NCBI RefSeq assembly: GCF_040081985.1
Contig: NZ_JBEBMH010000007.1
Span: 124,001-188,000, forward strand
Source of the DNA: Kumtagia yinganensis
Lineage (GTDB): Bacteria; Pseudomonadota; Alphaproteobacteria; Rhizobiales; Rhizobiaceae
DNA length: 64,000 bases
Reading direction: 5' to 3'
Made by a program: the position numbers and the translations under genes. Each line of letters begins with the position of its first letter. Positions within the stretch are counted from its first letter, which is position 1. Below, one piece after another: positions 34,285 to 41,902 of this stretch. Below the pieces are notes generated by a model that did no database searches, had not been told where the DNA came from, and saw nothing but the letters and a program-made list of their open reading frames with translations.

Positions 34285-34689
34285 CTAACCATTCCAATCG
34301 TCCACCTGCAGCCCGGGAACGTGCCGAAATGCACGGTCAGAGGTAATCAGCGTCGAGCCGAGCGAAAGGGCGTGAGCCGCGATCAGCATATCGAGAGGGC
34401 TTAGAGCACGGCCATGCAACCGCATCTCGGCTCTCAGTCGCCCATACTCGGCAGCCGTTTCGCGTGTCCAAGACAATATCGTGAGGCGACTTAACATCGC
34501 CGCCATCATCCGGGCGACCCGGGTAGCGCCGGGAGATTTTGCGATGCCGAAGAGAACTTCGCCCTCGGTTATGACGGAGATGCACAGTTCGCCTAATCCG
34601 TAGCCGGCGAGACGCTCATCGATGCGAGCGGACTCTCCACGTGCCGCCATGCTGACGGTATTCGTATCGAGCATGAACCTATAGGTCAT
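34285..34689 (-). CDS. vapC: VapC-type PIN-domain ribonuclease toxin
   Basis: A 134-residue PIN-domain RNase, the toxin of a type II toxin-antitoxin pair. The four acidic active-site residues are visible: Asp8 (FMLDTNTVS), Glu42 (VITEGEV), Asp100 (LSPLDMLIAAHA) and Asp118 (ITSDRAF). The VapC family cleaves tRNA or rRNA and is neutralised by VapB. Its start lies inside the last codons of vapB (11-bp overlap), so translation is coupled. The active site is intact, so the toxin should be functional. Confidence 0.93.
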   Translation of the reverse strand: MTYRFMLDTNTVSMAARGESARIDERLAGYGLGELCISVITEGEVLFGIAKSPGATRVARMMAAMLSRLTILSWTRETAAEYGRLRAEMRLHGRALSPLDMLIAAHALSLGSTLITSDRAFRHVPGLQVDDWNG

Positions 34690-34945
34690 CGAAGATATCG
34701 TCGCGTTCCTGCGCTCCCTGCTCGCGATCCGTCATGAAGTTTCTCAGTTCCTCCGGCGCGATCTCATCGCGCAGCCGGAAAAATTCACTCCAGGACGTCG
34801 CATCCTTCCTCACAGGAGAAAGGATCACATCCCCTGTTTCAGGGTCGCGTCGTATCTCGACCTCGGTTCCTTCAAATCGGAATTCCGCGGGCAGCCGGAC
34901 GGCTTGGCTGCGGCCATTCTTGAACAGTTTTGCGACATGGGTCAT
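34679..34945 (-). CDS. vapB: VapB-type antitoxin
   Basis: An 88-residue antitoxin. The N-terminus MTHVAKLFKNGRSQAVRLP is the AbrB/SpoVT-like swapped-hairpin DNA-binding domain typical of VapB. The C-terminal half (WSEFFRLRDEIAPEELRNFM) should wrap the VapC active site. The start at 34945 gives the standard N-terminus; open frame further upstream is not coding. An inverted repeat 16 bases before the start is the likely autoregulatory operator. Confidence 0.92.
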   Translation of the reverse strand: MTHVAKLFKNGRSQAVRLPAEFRFEGTEVEIRRDPETGDVILSPVRKDATSWSEFFRLRDEIAPEELRNFMTDREQGAQERDDIFDDL

Positions 34946-34960
34946 TTGGCGTGCCCAGAC

Positions 34961-34984
34961 TGGTATAGACCATGATATATACCA
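34961..34984 (-). promoter_or_regulatory. Probable vapBC operator
   Basis: TGGTATA (34961-34967) and its complement TATACCA (34978-34984) flank a 10-base spacer, in the only AT-rich stretch before vapB. VapB-VapC complexes usually bind such inverted repeats over the promoter and repress their own operon. Inference from position and symmetry. Confidence 0.65.
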
Positions 34985-35048
34985 TTTCCGCCTCGTGTTC
35001 AACGCGGCATATGCGGCCGCCGGCCGCACTGCAGCTTGGCCGTTCGCC

Positions 35049-36035
35049 TTATCCACGCCGCATGCGAACCGGAGCCTCGCCGAATGCCCGCGAGAATGCG
35101 CGGGAAAAGGCGGCGGAACTGGAGAAGCCGCAACGGGCGGCGACGTCGGCCATGGCAAGGCGGGTGTCGAGCACCAGGCGGCGCGCGGCGTGGAGGCGCA
35201 GCCGCAGGTAATAGGCGCCGGGAGTCTCGCCGATCGAGCGGCTGAAAATGCCTTCCAGCGTGCGGGCCGTCACGCCGGCGCGCCGGGCGATGGCGGCCGT
35301 GGTGAGTGGCTGGTCGATGTGGGTTTCCATCAGCCGGATGGCCTGGGCCAGACGTGGGTCGAAGCCGTCGAGGCGGCCAAGCGAAACCAGCGGCTGGGCG
35401 TCGGTCGCGGCGCGCGCCTGATCATAGATGAAGACACTCGCAACATCGAGCGCCACCGCCATGCCGAGGCGCGAACGGATGAGGTGGAGCATCAGGTCGA
35501 AGGTGGGGGAGGCGCCGCCGGCGGTGAAGGCGGGGCCGTCGATGACGTAACGGTCGGGGCGAACGTCGGCGCCGGGGAAGGCGGCGGCAAAATCCTCCAT
35601 GTCTTCCCAATGAGTGGTGGCGGCGCGGCCTTCCAGCAGGCCGGCGCGGGCGACCAGCCAGGAGCCGGCCTCGATGCCGCCACAGGCGCGGGCGGAGCGG
35701 GCGACGCGGCGGATACCGGAAAGCAGCGCCGGCGCGCCGTGGTCGCGCGAGCCAAATCCGCCGATGATGGCCAGCATGTCAGTCCGCACGGTCGGGTCGA
35801 ACCGGCCGGAGACGGCGACCGGCAGGCCGGAGGTGGTGACCGGGGGGGTGCCGTCGACGGAAACGATCTTCCAGTCGAACAGTGTCTCGCCGGTGACCCG
35901 ATTGGCGGCGCGCAGCGGATCGATCGCCGAGGCGACGCACATGATGGAGGAGCCCGACAGAATCAGGAAAGTGACCGATAGCGGCGTGCGCTCGGGCTGG
36001 AAGATGGAAAGCTTTTCGCTTTTTACCATCTGCAT
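35049..36035 (-). CDS. GlxA/CdhR-family transcriptional regulator
   Basis: A regulator of 326-328 residues. The N-terminal DJ-1/PfpI-like domain (about 15-200, LSVTFLILSGSSIMCVASAIDPLRAAN and TDMLAIIGGFGS) probably binds an effector. The C-terminal AraC-type double helix-turn-helix (about 225-328) reads LTTAAIARRAGVTARTLEGIF and ADVAARCGFSSSAAFSRAF. Such proteins include CdhR, the carnitine-responsive activator of carnitine dehydrogenase. The gene is divergent from BKACE and carnitine dehydrogenase genes, so a carnitine-sensing role is likely. The start may be ATG 36035 or 36029; the first lies within a palindrome. Confidence 0.9.
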   Translation of the reverse strand: MQMVKSEKLSIFQPERTPLSVTFLILSGSSIMCVASAIDPLRAANRVTGETLFDWKIVSVDGTPPVTTSGLPVAVSGRFDPTVRTDMLAIIGGFGSRDHGAPALLSGIRRVARSARACGGIEAGSWLVARAGLLEGRAATTHWEDMEDFAAAFPGADVRPDRYVIDGPAFTAGGASPTFDLMLHLIRSRLGMAVALDVASVFIYDQARAATDAQPLVSLGRLDGFDPRLAQAIRLMETHIDQPLTTAAIARRAGVTARTLEGIFSRSIGETPGAYYLRLRLHAARRLVLDTRLAMADVAARCGFSSSAAFSRAFSRAFGEAPVRMRRG

Positions 36036-36048
36036 TTCGTAAAATGCA
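36031..36048. promoter_or_regulatory. Palindrome in the divergent control region of the carnitine genes
   Basis: TGCATTT, CGTA, AAATGCA is a perfect 18-bp inverted repeat at the very start of the regulator gene and about 55 bases before the BKACE ATG. It is a candidate operator for the GlxA/CdhR-like regulator or for another factor controlling both directions. It overlaps the possible ATG at 36035, which favours ATG 36029 or a leaderless message. Confidence 0.5.
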
Positions 36049-36099
36049 AAGACGTTTCTCCGCAAGTGGGGCATTGTCGCGCGAACTGGAGGAGATTTC

Positions 36100-37026
36100 A
36101 TGCCGCTCGAAATGAACCGCGAGGTTTTCATCACCTGTGCCGTCACCGGTTCGGGCGGAACGCAGGACCGCAGCCCGCATGTGCCCCGTTCGCCCAAGCA
36201 GATCGCCGACTCGGCGATCGACGCGGCCAAGGCTGGGGCGGCAATCGTCCACTGCCATGTGCGGGACCCCGAGACGGGAAAGCCGCGCCGCGACGTGCAT
36301 CTCTACCGCGAAGTGACCGAACGCATCCGCGAGGCCAATGTCGACGTGGTGCTGAACCTGACGGCCGGCATGGGCGGCGACATGGTGTTCGGTCCGGTCG
36401 AGAGCCCGCTGCCGCTCGCCGAGAAGGGGACCGACATGGGCGGCGCGTCGAACCGCGTCGAGCATGTGCGCCAGTGCCTGCCGGAAATCTGCACGCTCGA
36501 CTGCGGCACGATGAATTTCAACGAAGCCGACTATGTGATGACCAATACTCCAGGGATGTTGCGCGCCATGGGCGGCATGATGACCGAGATGGGCGTCAAG
36601 CCGGAGATCGAGGCGTTCGATACCGGGCATTTGTGGTTCGCCAAGCAACTGGTGTCGGAAGGCGTCTTGAAGCCCGACGCGTTGGTGCAGCTCTGCATGG
36701 GCGTGCCGTGGGGGGCGCCGGACGACCTCAACACGTTTATGGCGATGGTCAACAATGTGCCGTCGGACTGGACGTGGTCGGCCTTCTCCATCGGGCGCAA
36801 CCAGATGGCCTATGCGGCGGCGGCTGCGCTGGCCGGCGGCAATGTGCGCGTGGGGCTGGAGGACAATCTGTGGCTCGACAAAGGCGTGCTGGCGACCAAT
36901 GCGCAACTGGTCGAGCGGGCGGTGTCGATCGTGGAGAATATGGGCGCGCGGGTGCTCGGGCCGGATGAGGTGCGCGGGAAGCTCAATTTGACCAAGCGCG
37001 CGCCCGTCGCGGCCAAGGCGGCATAA
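36100..37026 (+). CDS. BKACE-family beta-keto acid cleavage enzyme (probable dehydrocarnitine cleavage)
   Basis: A 308-residue TIM-barrel zinc enzyme (DUF849). The N-terminus VFITCAVTGSGGTQDRSPHV and zinc motif AIVHCHVRDPETGKP are typical of BKACE. The family condenses a beta-keto acid with acetyl-CoA and cleaves it into a new CoA ester and acetoacetate. The next gene makes 3-dehydrocarnitine, and carnitine-linked BKACEs turn that compound into betainyl-CoA and acetoacetate, so that substrate is inferred. GGAGGAG precedes the ATG, and the downstream gene begins 11 bases after the stop. Confidence 0.92.
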   Translation: MPLEMNREVFITCAVTGSGGTQDRSPHVPRSPKQIADSAIDAAKAGAAIVHCHVRDPETGKPRRDVHLYREVTERIREANVDVVLNLTAGMGGDMVFGPVESPLPLAEKGTDMGGASNRVEHVRQCLPEICTLDCGTMNFNEADYVMTNTPGMLRAMGGMMTEMGVKPEIEAFDTGHLWFAKQLVSEGVLKPDALVQLCMGVPWGAPDDLNTFMAMVNNVPSDWTWSAFSIGRNQMAYAAAAALAGGNVRVGLEDNLWLDKGVLATNAQLVERAVSIVENMGARVLGPDEVRGKLNLTKRAPVAAKAA

Positions 37027-37037
37027 GGACCATCCGC

Positions 37038-38120
37038 ATGAACACGATCAGGAAAGCAGCCGCCATCGGCGGCGGCGTCATCGGCGGCGGGTGGATCGCG
37101 CGGCTGGCGCTGAACGGCATCGACGTCGCGGTGTTCGATCCGCACCCCGAGGCCAAGCGCAAGGTCGACGAGGTGATGGCAAATGCGCGCCGCGCCTACA
37201 AGCGCATGGCGACCAAAGGCCTGCCGAGGGAAGGCAGGGTGACCTTCACTGCGTCCATCGCGGACGCGGTCAAGGGCGCCGACTTCATTCAGGAAAGTGT
37301 GCCGGAACGGCTCGATCTCAAGCTGAAGACGTTGGCCGAGATCGAGGCCGCCGCGCCGGCGGACGCGCTGATCGGCTCGTCCACGTCCGGCTTCAAGGCG
37401 ACCGACATGGCGAAGGACATGAAGCATCCTGAGCGTTTCCTCGTCGCGCACCCGTTCAACCCGGTCTACCTGCTGCCGATCAACGAGATCGTGCCCGGCG
37501 AGAAGACCAGCAAGGGCTTCGTCGAGCGGGCGCGCGAGGCCTACACCTCGATCGGGATGAAATGCGTCGTGATCAACAAGGAGATCGACGCTTTCGTCGG
37601 CAATCGCTTGCTGGAGGCCGCCTGGCGCGAGGCGCTGTGGCTGGTCAAGGACGGCATCTGCACGGTCGAGGAACTCGACGACATCATGCGCTACGGCTTT
37701 GGCCTGCGCTGGGCGCAGATGGGCATGTTCCAGACGTATCGCATCGCCGGCGGCGAGGCCGGCATGCGGCATTTCATGGCCCAGTTCGGCCCGGCGCTTG
37801 CTTGGCCATGGACAAAACTGATGGACGTGCCGGAATTCAACGAGGAACTGGTCGATCTGATCGCCACGCAGTCCGACGACCAGTCCGGCCGATGGTCGAT
37901 CCGCGAACTGGAGCGCATCCGCGACGAAAATCTGGTCGGCATCATGGAAGCGTTGGCCAAGGCCGAAAAGGGCAAGGGCTGGGGCGCGGGCGAACTGCAC
38001 AACAGCTACGTCAAGCAGCTCGGCAAGGCGGCGAAGGCAAAGGTCTCGCAGGCCGCCGCCAAGGCAAAAGCTGATAAGCCGAAGAAGGCCGCATCGGCGA
38101 AGGCCAGCAAGAAAGGCTGA
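37038..38120 (+). CDS. lcdH: L-carnitine 3-dehydrogenase
   Basis: A 360-residue NAD-dependent enzyme of the 3-hydroxyacyl-CoA dehydrogenase family, oxidising L-carnitine to 3-dehydrocarnitine. The Rossmann motif is AAIGGGVIGGGWIARLALNG (residues 9-28), the catalytic histidine lies in HPFNPVYLLP, and GFGLRWAQMGMFQTYRIAGGEAGM is typical of carnitine dehydrogenases. Unlike some homologues it has no fused thioesterase; instead the last 45 residues are a lysine/alanine tail (AKAKADKPKKAASAKASKK). An R1 repeat follows 32 bases after the stop. Confidence 0.93.
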   Translation: MNTIRKAAAIGGGVIGGGWIARLALNGIDVAVFDPHPEAKRKVDEVMANARRAYKRMATKGLPREGRVTFTASIADAVKGADFIQESVPERLDLKLKTLAEIEAAAPADALIGSSTSGFKATDMAKDMKHPERFLVAHPFNPVYLLPINEIVPGEKTSKGFVERAREAYTSIGMKCVVINKEIDAFVGNRLLEAAWREALWLVKDGICTVEELDDIMRYGFGLRWAQMGMFQTYRIAGGEAGMRHFMAQFGPALAWPWTKLMDVPEFNEELVDLIATQSDDQSGRWSIRELERIRDENLVGIMEALAKAEKGKGWGAGELHNSYVKQLGKAAKAKVSQAAAKAKADKPKKAASAKASKKG

Positions 38121-38152
38121 AGCGATGAATTTCGCTCTTCGGGAAGAGTGCA

Positions 38153-38231
38153 GGGGACAGTTTACTTTCTTTCCGCCTGCACGAGCATTGATGCCTCGCC
38201 GCCTTTCCGCGGAAAAAAGTAAACTGTCCCC
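38153..38231. repeat. R1 palindromic repeat, copy C
   Basis: A 79-bp inverted repeat with arms GGGGACAGTTTACTTTCTTT and CCGC and their complement. It lies between the carnitine dehydrogenase and acyl-CoA dehydrogenase genes. Its right end abuts the ribosome site GGGAG of the next gene, whose ATG is 12 bases past the repeat. Confidence 0.92.
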
Positions 38232-38243
38232 GGGAGCGACGCC

Positions 38244-39407
38244 ATGAATTTCGGCCTTTCCGAGGAACAAAAACTCATCGTCGAGACGACGCGCGCCTTC
38301 GTCGAGAACGAGCTCTATCCGCATGAGCGGGAGGTTGAGCGCACCGGCCATCTTCGCATGGACCTCATCAAGGAGCTGCAGGCGAAGGCGATGGAAGCTG
38401 GGCTCTATGCCGCCAATATGCCCGAGGATGTCGGCGGCGCGGGGCTCGATACGGTGACCTGGCTGCTCTACGAGAAGGAACTTGGCCGCGCCAATTATGC
38501 GCTGCACTGGACCTGCGTGGGGCGTCCCTCCAACATCCTGCTCGCCGGCACGCCGGAACAGCGCGAAAAATACCTGTTCCCATGCATCCGTGGCGAGAAG
38601 TGGGATTGTCTCGCCATGACCGAGCCGGGGGCGGGGTCAGACTTGCGCGGCATGAAGGCGAGTGCCGTACAGGACGGCGATGATTTCGTGCTCAACGGCA
38701 CAAAACACTTCATCAGCCATGCCGACCTCGCCGATTTCGCCATCGTTTTCATGGCCTCCGGCGAGGAGGACTCTTCGCGGGGAAAACGGAAAAAGATCAC
38801 GGCGTTCTTTGTCGACAAGGGCACGAAAGGTTTTTCCGTCCGCGAGGGTTATCGCAACGTGTCGCATCGCGGCTACACCAATTCGGTGCTGGAATTCGAC
38901 GACTGCCGGCTGCCGAAGGAGCAGGTCCTCGGCGAGGTCCACAAGGGTTTCGAGGTCGCAAACAGCTGGCTCGGCGCGACGCGCCTGCAGGTCGGCGCCA
39001 CCTGTCTCGGCCGTGCCGAACGCGCGCTTCAGCATGCGATCGCATATGCCGCGCAGCGCGAACAGTTCGGCCAGCAGATCGGCAAATTCCAGGGCGTGTC
39101 GTTCAAACTGGCCGACATGGCGACCGAGCTGAAGGCCGCCGACCTGATGGTGTTCGAGGCCGGCTGGAAATACGACCAGGGGACGGTGACCGACCAGGAC
39201 ATGGCAATGGCCAAGCTGAAGGCCACCGAGGTGCTGGCCTATGTCGCCGACGAGGCGATCCAGATCCATGGCGGCATGGGACTGATGGACGACCTGCCGC
39301 TGGAGCGCATCTGGCGCGACGCCCGGGTGGAGCGCATCTGGGAGGGGACGAGCGAAATCCAGAGGCACATCATTTCGCGTGCGCTGCTGAGGGCGGTGGG
39401 CGGATGA
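38244..39407 (+). CDS. Acyl-CoA dehydrogenase (probable gamma-butyrobetainyl-CoA/crotonobetainyl-CoA interconversion)
   Basis: A 387-residue FAD flavoprotein. It shows the standard order: N-terminal helical domain (MNFGLSEEQKLIVETTRAFV), the FAD/substrate strand MTEPGAGSDLRGMKA, and C-terminal QIHGGMGLMDDLPLERIWRD followed by RIWEGTSEIQR with the catalytic-region glutamate. Placement between carnitine dehydrogenase, an acyl-CoA ligase and CaiD suggests it acts on gamma-butyrobetainyl-CoA like CaiA. That substrate is inferred from context. The start uses GGGAG abutting the R1 repeat. The same ten bases ATGAATTTCG also occur upstream of the repeat at 38125. Confidence 0.9.
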   Translation: MNFGLSEEQKLIVETTRAFVENELYPHEREVERTGHLRMDLIKELQAKAMEAGLYAANMPEDVGGAGLDTVTWLLYEKELGRANYALHWTCVGRPSNILLAGTPEQREKYLFPCIRGEKWDCLAMTEPGAGSDLRGMKASAVQDGDDFVLNGTKHFISHADLADFAIVFMASGEEDSSRGKRKKITAFFVDKGTKGFSVREGYRNVSHRGYTNSVLEFDDCRLPKEQVLGEVHKGFEVANSWLGATRLQVGATCLGRAERALQHAIAYAAQREQFGQQIGKFQGVSFKLADMATELKAADLMVFEAGWKYDQGTVTDQDMAMAKLKATEVLAYVADEAIQIHGGMGLMDDLPLERIWRDARVERIWEGTSEIQRHIISRALLRAVGG

Positions 39408-39423
39408 GCGGGTTGATGCAGAT

Positions 39424-39576
39424 TTCCCTCCCCCTTGCGGGGGTCCGGAGGACGGCCGCGAAGCGGTCGGGTGGGGTCGGTGCGGCAGCGGGCCGACGCC
39501 TGTCAGCCCCTCACATTTCGTCACCGACCCCACCCGCCGCGCTGCGCGCGGCACCCTCCCCGCAAGGGGGAGGGAA
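39424..39576. repeat. R5 palindromic repeat, copy A (upstream of the acyl-CoA ligase)
   Basis: A 153-bp inverted repeat starting TTCCCTCCCCCTTGCGGGG and ending in its complement just before the ATG at 39580. Inside it are GCCGCGAAGCGGTCGGGTGG, GGGTCGGTG and the matching CACCGACCCCACCCGCCG. The ribosome site of the ligase gene (GGGGGAGGG) is contributed by the repeat's right end. Confidence 0.88.
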
Positions 39577-39579
39577 AAG

Positions 39580-41814
39580 ATGAACCGCCTCGAACGCATG
39601 CTGCGGCCGAAATCCGTCGCCGTCATCGGCGGCGGCGCGTTCGGCACCAATGTCGTGAAACAGTGCCTGAAGATGGGGTTCGCCGGCGACATATGGCCGG
39701 TGCATCCAAGCAAGACGGAAGTCGAGGGCGTAAAAGCCTACAAGACCGTGGCCGAACTGCCCGGCGCGCCGGACGCGGCCTTCATCGGCGTCAATCGGCA
39801 TCTCACCATCGAGATGGTAAAGGCGCTACGCGAAAAGGGCTCTGGTGGCGCGGTGTGTTTCGCCTCGGGCTTTCGCGAAACCGGTCATTACGATCCCGAG
39901 GGCGACGGTCTGCAAGACGCGCTGCTGGAAGCGGCCGGCGACTTGGCCGTAATCGGGCCGAACTGCTACGGGCTGATCAATTATGCCGACGGCGCACTGC
40001 TGTGGCCCGACCAGCATGGCGGCATCAGGCTGGAGGACGGCGCGACCGGCGTCGCCATCATCACCCAGTCGTCCAACATCGCCATCAACATGACCATGCA
40101 GGCGCGGGGCCTGCCTGTCGCCTACATCATGACCGCGGGCAACCAGGCGCAGACCGGCCTGTCTGAAATGGCGCTGGGGCTGATCGAGGATTCCCGCGTC
40201 TCGGTGCTCGGCCTGCATATCGAGGCGTTCGACAAGGTCGACGGGTTCGAAAGACTGGCGGCACGGGCGCGGGACCTGAAAAAGCCGATCGTTGCCATGA
40301 AGATCGGCCGTTCCGAGCAGGCGCGCGCCGGCACGGTGTCGCATACTGCTTCGCTCGCCGGGTCGGACGCGGCGTCCGACGCTTTCCTGAAACGGTTGGG
40401 CATCGCGCGGGTGAACTCGATCCCATCCTTCCTGGAGGCGCTGAAGCTGCTGCACGCGCATGGGCCGCTCGGCGGCTACCGGCTCTCGTCGATGAGCTGT
40501 TCCGGCGGCGAGGCGTCCGTCATGGCCGACAGCGCCGAGGGTCGAAAGGTGTTTTTCCCGCCGCTGACCGATGAACATCGAGCGCGGGTGAAAGCCACGC
40601 TGGGGCCGCTGGTGGCGGTGGCCAATCCGCTCGACTACCACACCTTCATCTGGAACAACGAACCGGCCATGACCGCGACCTTCGGGGCGATGGTGTCGGG
40701 CGGGTTCGACCTCAACATCCTGGTGCTGGACTTTCCGCGCCGCGACCGTTGCTCGGATGTCGACTGGTGGACGACGCTGGCGGCCTTCGAAAGCGGGCTG
40801 AAGGCGCATGGCGCCAAGGGCGCGGTGCTGGCCTCTCTGCCGGAGAACTTACCGGAGGACTATGCGCCGAAACTGATGGCGCGCGGCATGGTGCCGCTCT
40901 ACGGCATTGCCGAGGCGCTCGACGCGGCGGAAGCGGCGGCGACGATCGGCGAGGCATGGGGAAGGTCCTCCCCCCTTGAGGGGGAGGTGCCCGCGAAGCG
41001 GGCGGAGGGGGTACTCTCAGAAGGCGCCGCCTTTGTCTCTCGTGCTGCCGCAGCGACCCCACCCGGCCCTTCGGGCCGTCCTTCGGACCCCCTCAAGGGG
41101 GAGGGAACGCTCGACGAGGCCGCCGCAAAATCGCTTCTCGCCAAGTCCGGTGTCTCCGTTCCGGCCGGCCGGCGCGCGGCAAGCATCGCGTGGGCCGAGG
41201 CCGCCGCCGAGGCGCTGGGTTTTCCGGTCGCGCTGAAGGCGATGGGCGTAGCACACAAGTCGGAAGCGGGCGCGGTGAAACTCAACCTGCGCGACGTGGA
41301 GTCCGTCCGAGAGGCAGCCGGTTCGCTGCTGCCGCTGGGCAGCGGGCTCTATGTCGAGCGCATGGTGCAGGGCGGTGTGGCGGAACTGATCGTCGGTTTT
41401 ACCCGCGATCCGCTATTCGGGCCGGTGATGACGCTGGGCTCGGGCGGCGTGCTGGTTGAGCTTCTCAAGGATTCAGCGACTTTGCTGCTGCCGGCGTCGC
41501 GGGCCGAGATCGAGGCGGCGTTGCGCGGGCTGAAGCTTTTCCCGTTGCTTGACGGGTTTCGTGGCCGGCCGAAGGCCGATATGGCCGCGGCGATCGGAGC
41601 GATCGAAAGCCTGGCGGGTTTCGTGCTCGCGCATGCCGATGAGATCGACGAATTGGACATCAATCCGCTGATCGTCTGCGCCGAAGGGCAGGGCGCCTGG
41701 GTCGCGGATGCGTTGATGGTTGTTTCCTCCCCCCTTGAGGGGGAGGTGGTCGCGAAGCGACCGGAGGGGGTTGCCGCAGAAGGCACCTCCGGGCTCCGCG
41801 CCGCCACAAGATGA
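39580..41814 (+). CDS. Acyl-CoA ligase, ADP-forming acetyl-CoA synthetase type, with two repeat-derived insertions
   Basis: A 744-residue enzyme. Residues 1-460 hold the CoA-binding and ligase-CoA domains (MLRPKSVAVIGGGAFGTNVVK, GPNCYGLINYADG, and VSHTASLAGSDAA around the likely phospho-histidine). Residues 511-715 hold the ATP-grasp domain (KSLLAKSGVSVPAGRR, VALKAMGVAHKSEAGAVKLNL, ELDINPLIVC). Between them, residues about 463-510 (SSPLEGEVPAKRAEGV onward) are translated from an R5 palindrome at 40966-41107, in frame with no stop. The last 29 residues (SSPLEGEVVAKRPEGV onward) come from a second copy at 41724. It probably activates carnitine or gamma-butyrobetaine to the CoA ester. Whether the enzyme tolerates the insert is unknown. 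Confidence 0.88.
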   Translation: MNRLERMLRPKSVAVIGGGAFGTNVVKQCLKMGFAGDIWPVHPSKTEVEGVKAYKTVAELPGAPDAAFIGVNRHLTIEMVKALREKGSGGAVCFASGFRETGHYDPEGDGLQDALLEAAGDLAVIGPNCYGLINYADGALLWPDQHGGIRLEDGATGVAIITQSSNIAINMTMQARGLPVAYIMTAGNQAQTGLSEMALGLIEDSRVSVLGLHIEAFDKVDGFERLAARARDLKKPIVAMKIGRSEQARAGTVSHTASLAGSDAASDAFLKRLGIARVNSIPSFLEALKLLHAHGPLGGYRLSSMSCSGGEASVMADSAEGRKVFFPPLTDEHRARVKATLGPLVAVANPLDYHTFIWNNEPAMTATFGAMVSGGFDLNILVLDFPRRDRCSDVDWWTTLAAFESGLKAHGAKGAVLASLPENLPEDYAPKLMARGMVPLYGIAEALDAAEAAATIGEAWGRSSPLEGEVPAKRAEGVLSEGAAFVSRAAAATPPGPSGRPSDPLKGEGTLDEAAAKSLLAKSGVSVPAGRRAASIAWAEAAAEALGFPVALKAMGVAHKSEAGAVKLNLRDVESVREAAGSLLPLGSGLYVERMVQGGVAELIVGFTRDPLFGPVMTLGSGGVLVELLKDSATLLLPASRAEIEAALRGLKLFPLLDGFRGRPKADMAAAIGAIESLAGFVLAHADEIDELDINPLIVCAEGQGAWVADALMVVSSPLEGEVVAKRPEGVAAEGTSGLRAATR
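40966..41107. repeat. R5 palindromic repeat, copy B (inside the acyl-CoA ligase gene)
   Basis: A 142-bp inverted repeat: TCCTCCCCCCTTGAGGGGGA on the left, with CCCGCGAAGCGGGCGGAGGG, and CCCCCTCAAGGGGGAGGGA on the right. It lies wholly within the coding sequence, at the boundary of two domains, and keeps the frame open. Confidence 0.9.
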
Positions 41815-41885
41815 AGTCGCGCGCTGCCGCTATGACCCCACCCGGCCGGGCTTTGCCCGGCCACCCTCCCCTCAAGGGGGAGGGA
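41724..41885. repeat. R5 palindromic repeat, copy C (ligase C-terminus and gap to caiD)
   Basis: A 162-bp inverted repeat starting TTTCCTCCCCCCTTGAGGGG and ending CCCCTCAAGGGGGAGGGA. Its left 91 bases are translated as the C-terminus of the acyl-CoA ligase, which stops at 41814 within the element. The right half is untranslated leader of caiD. Confidence 0.9.
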
Positions 41886-41902
41886 GACGCAGGAGCCATT
41901 TC

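Noticed and set aside
38125..38243. Short reading frame starting at ATG 38125
   Set aside because: It runs straight into the R1 repeat, has no ribosome site and encodes only a short basic peptide; kept only as a possible duplication trace.
36810..38507. 565-residue minus-strand open frame across BKACE and carnitine dehydrogenase
   Set aside because: Antisense to two firmly identified genes; composition only reflects GC-rich codons on the other strand.
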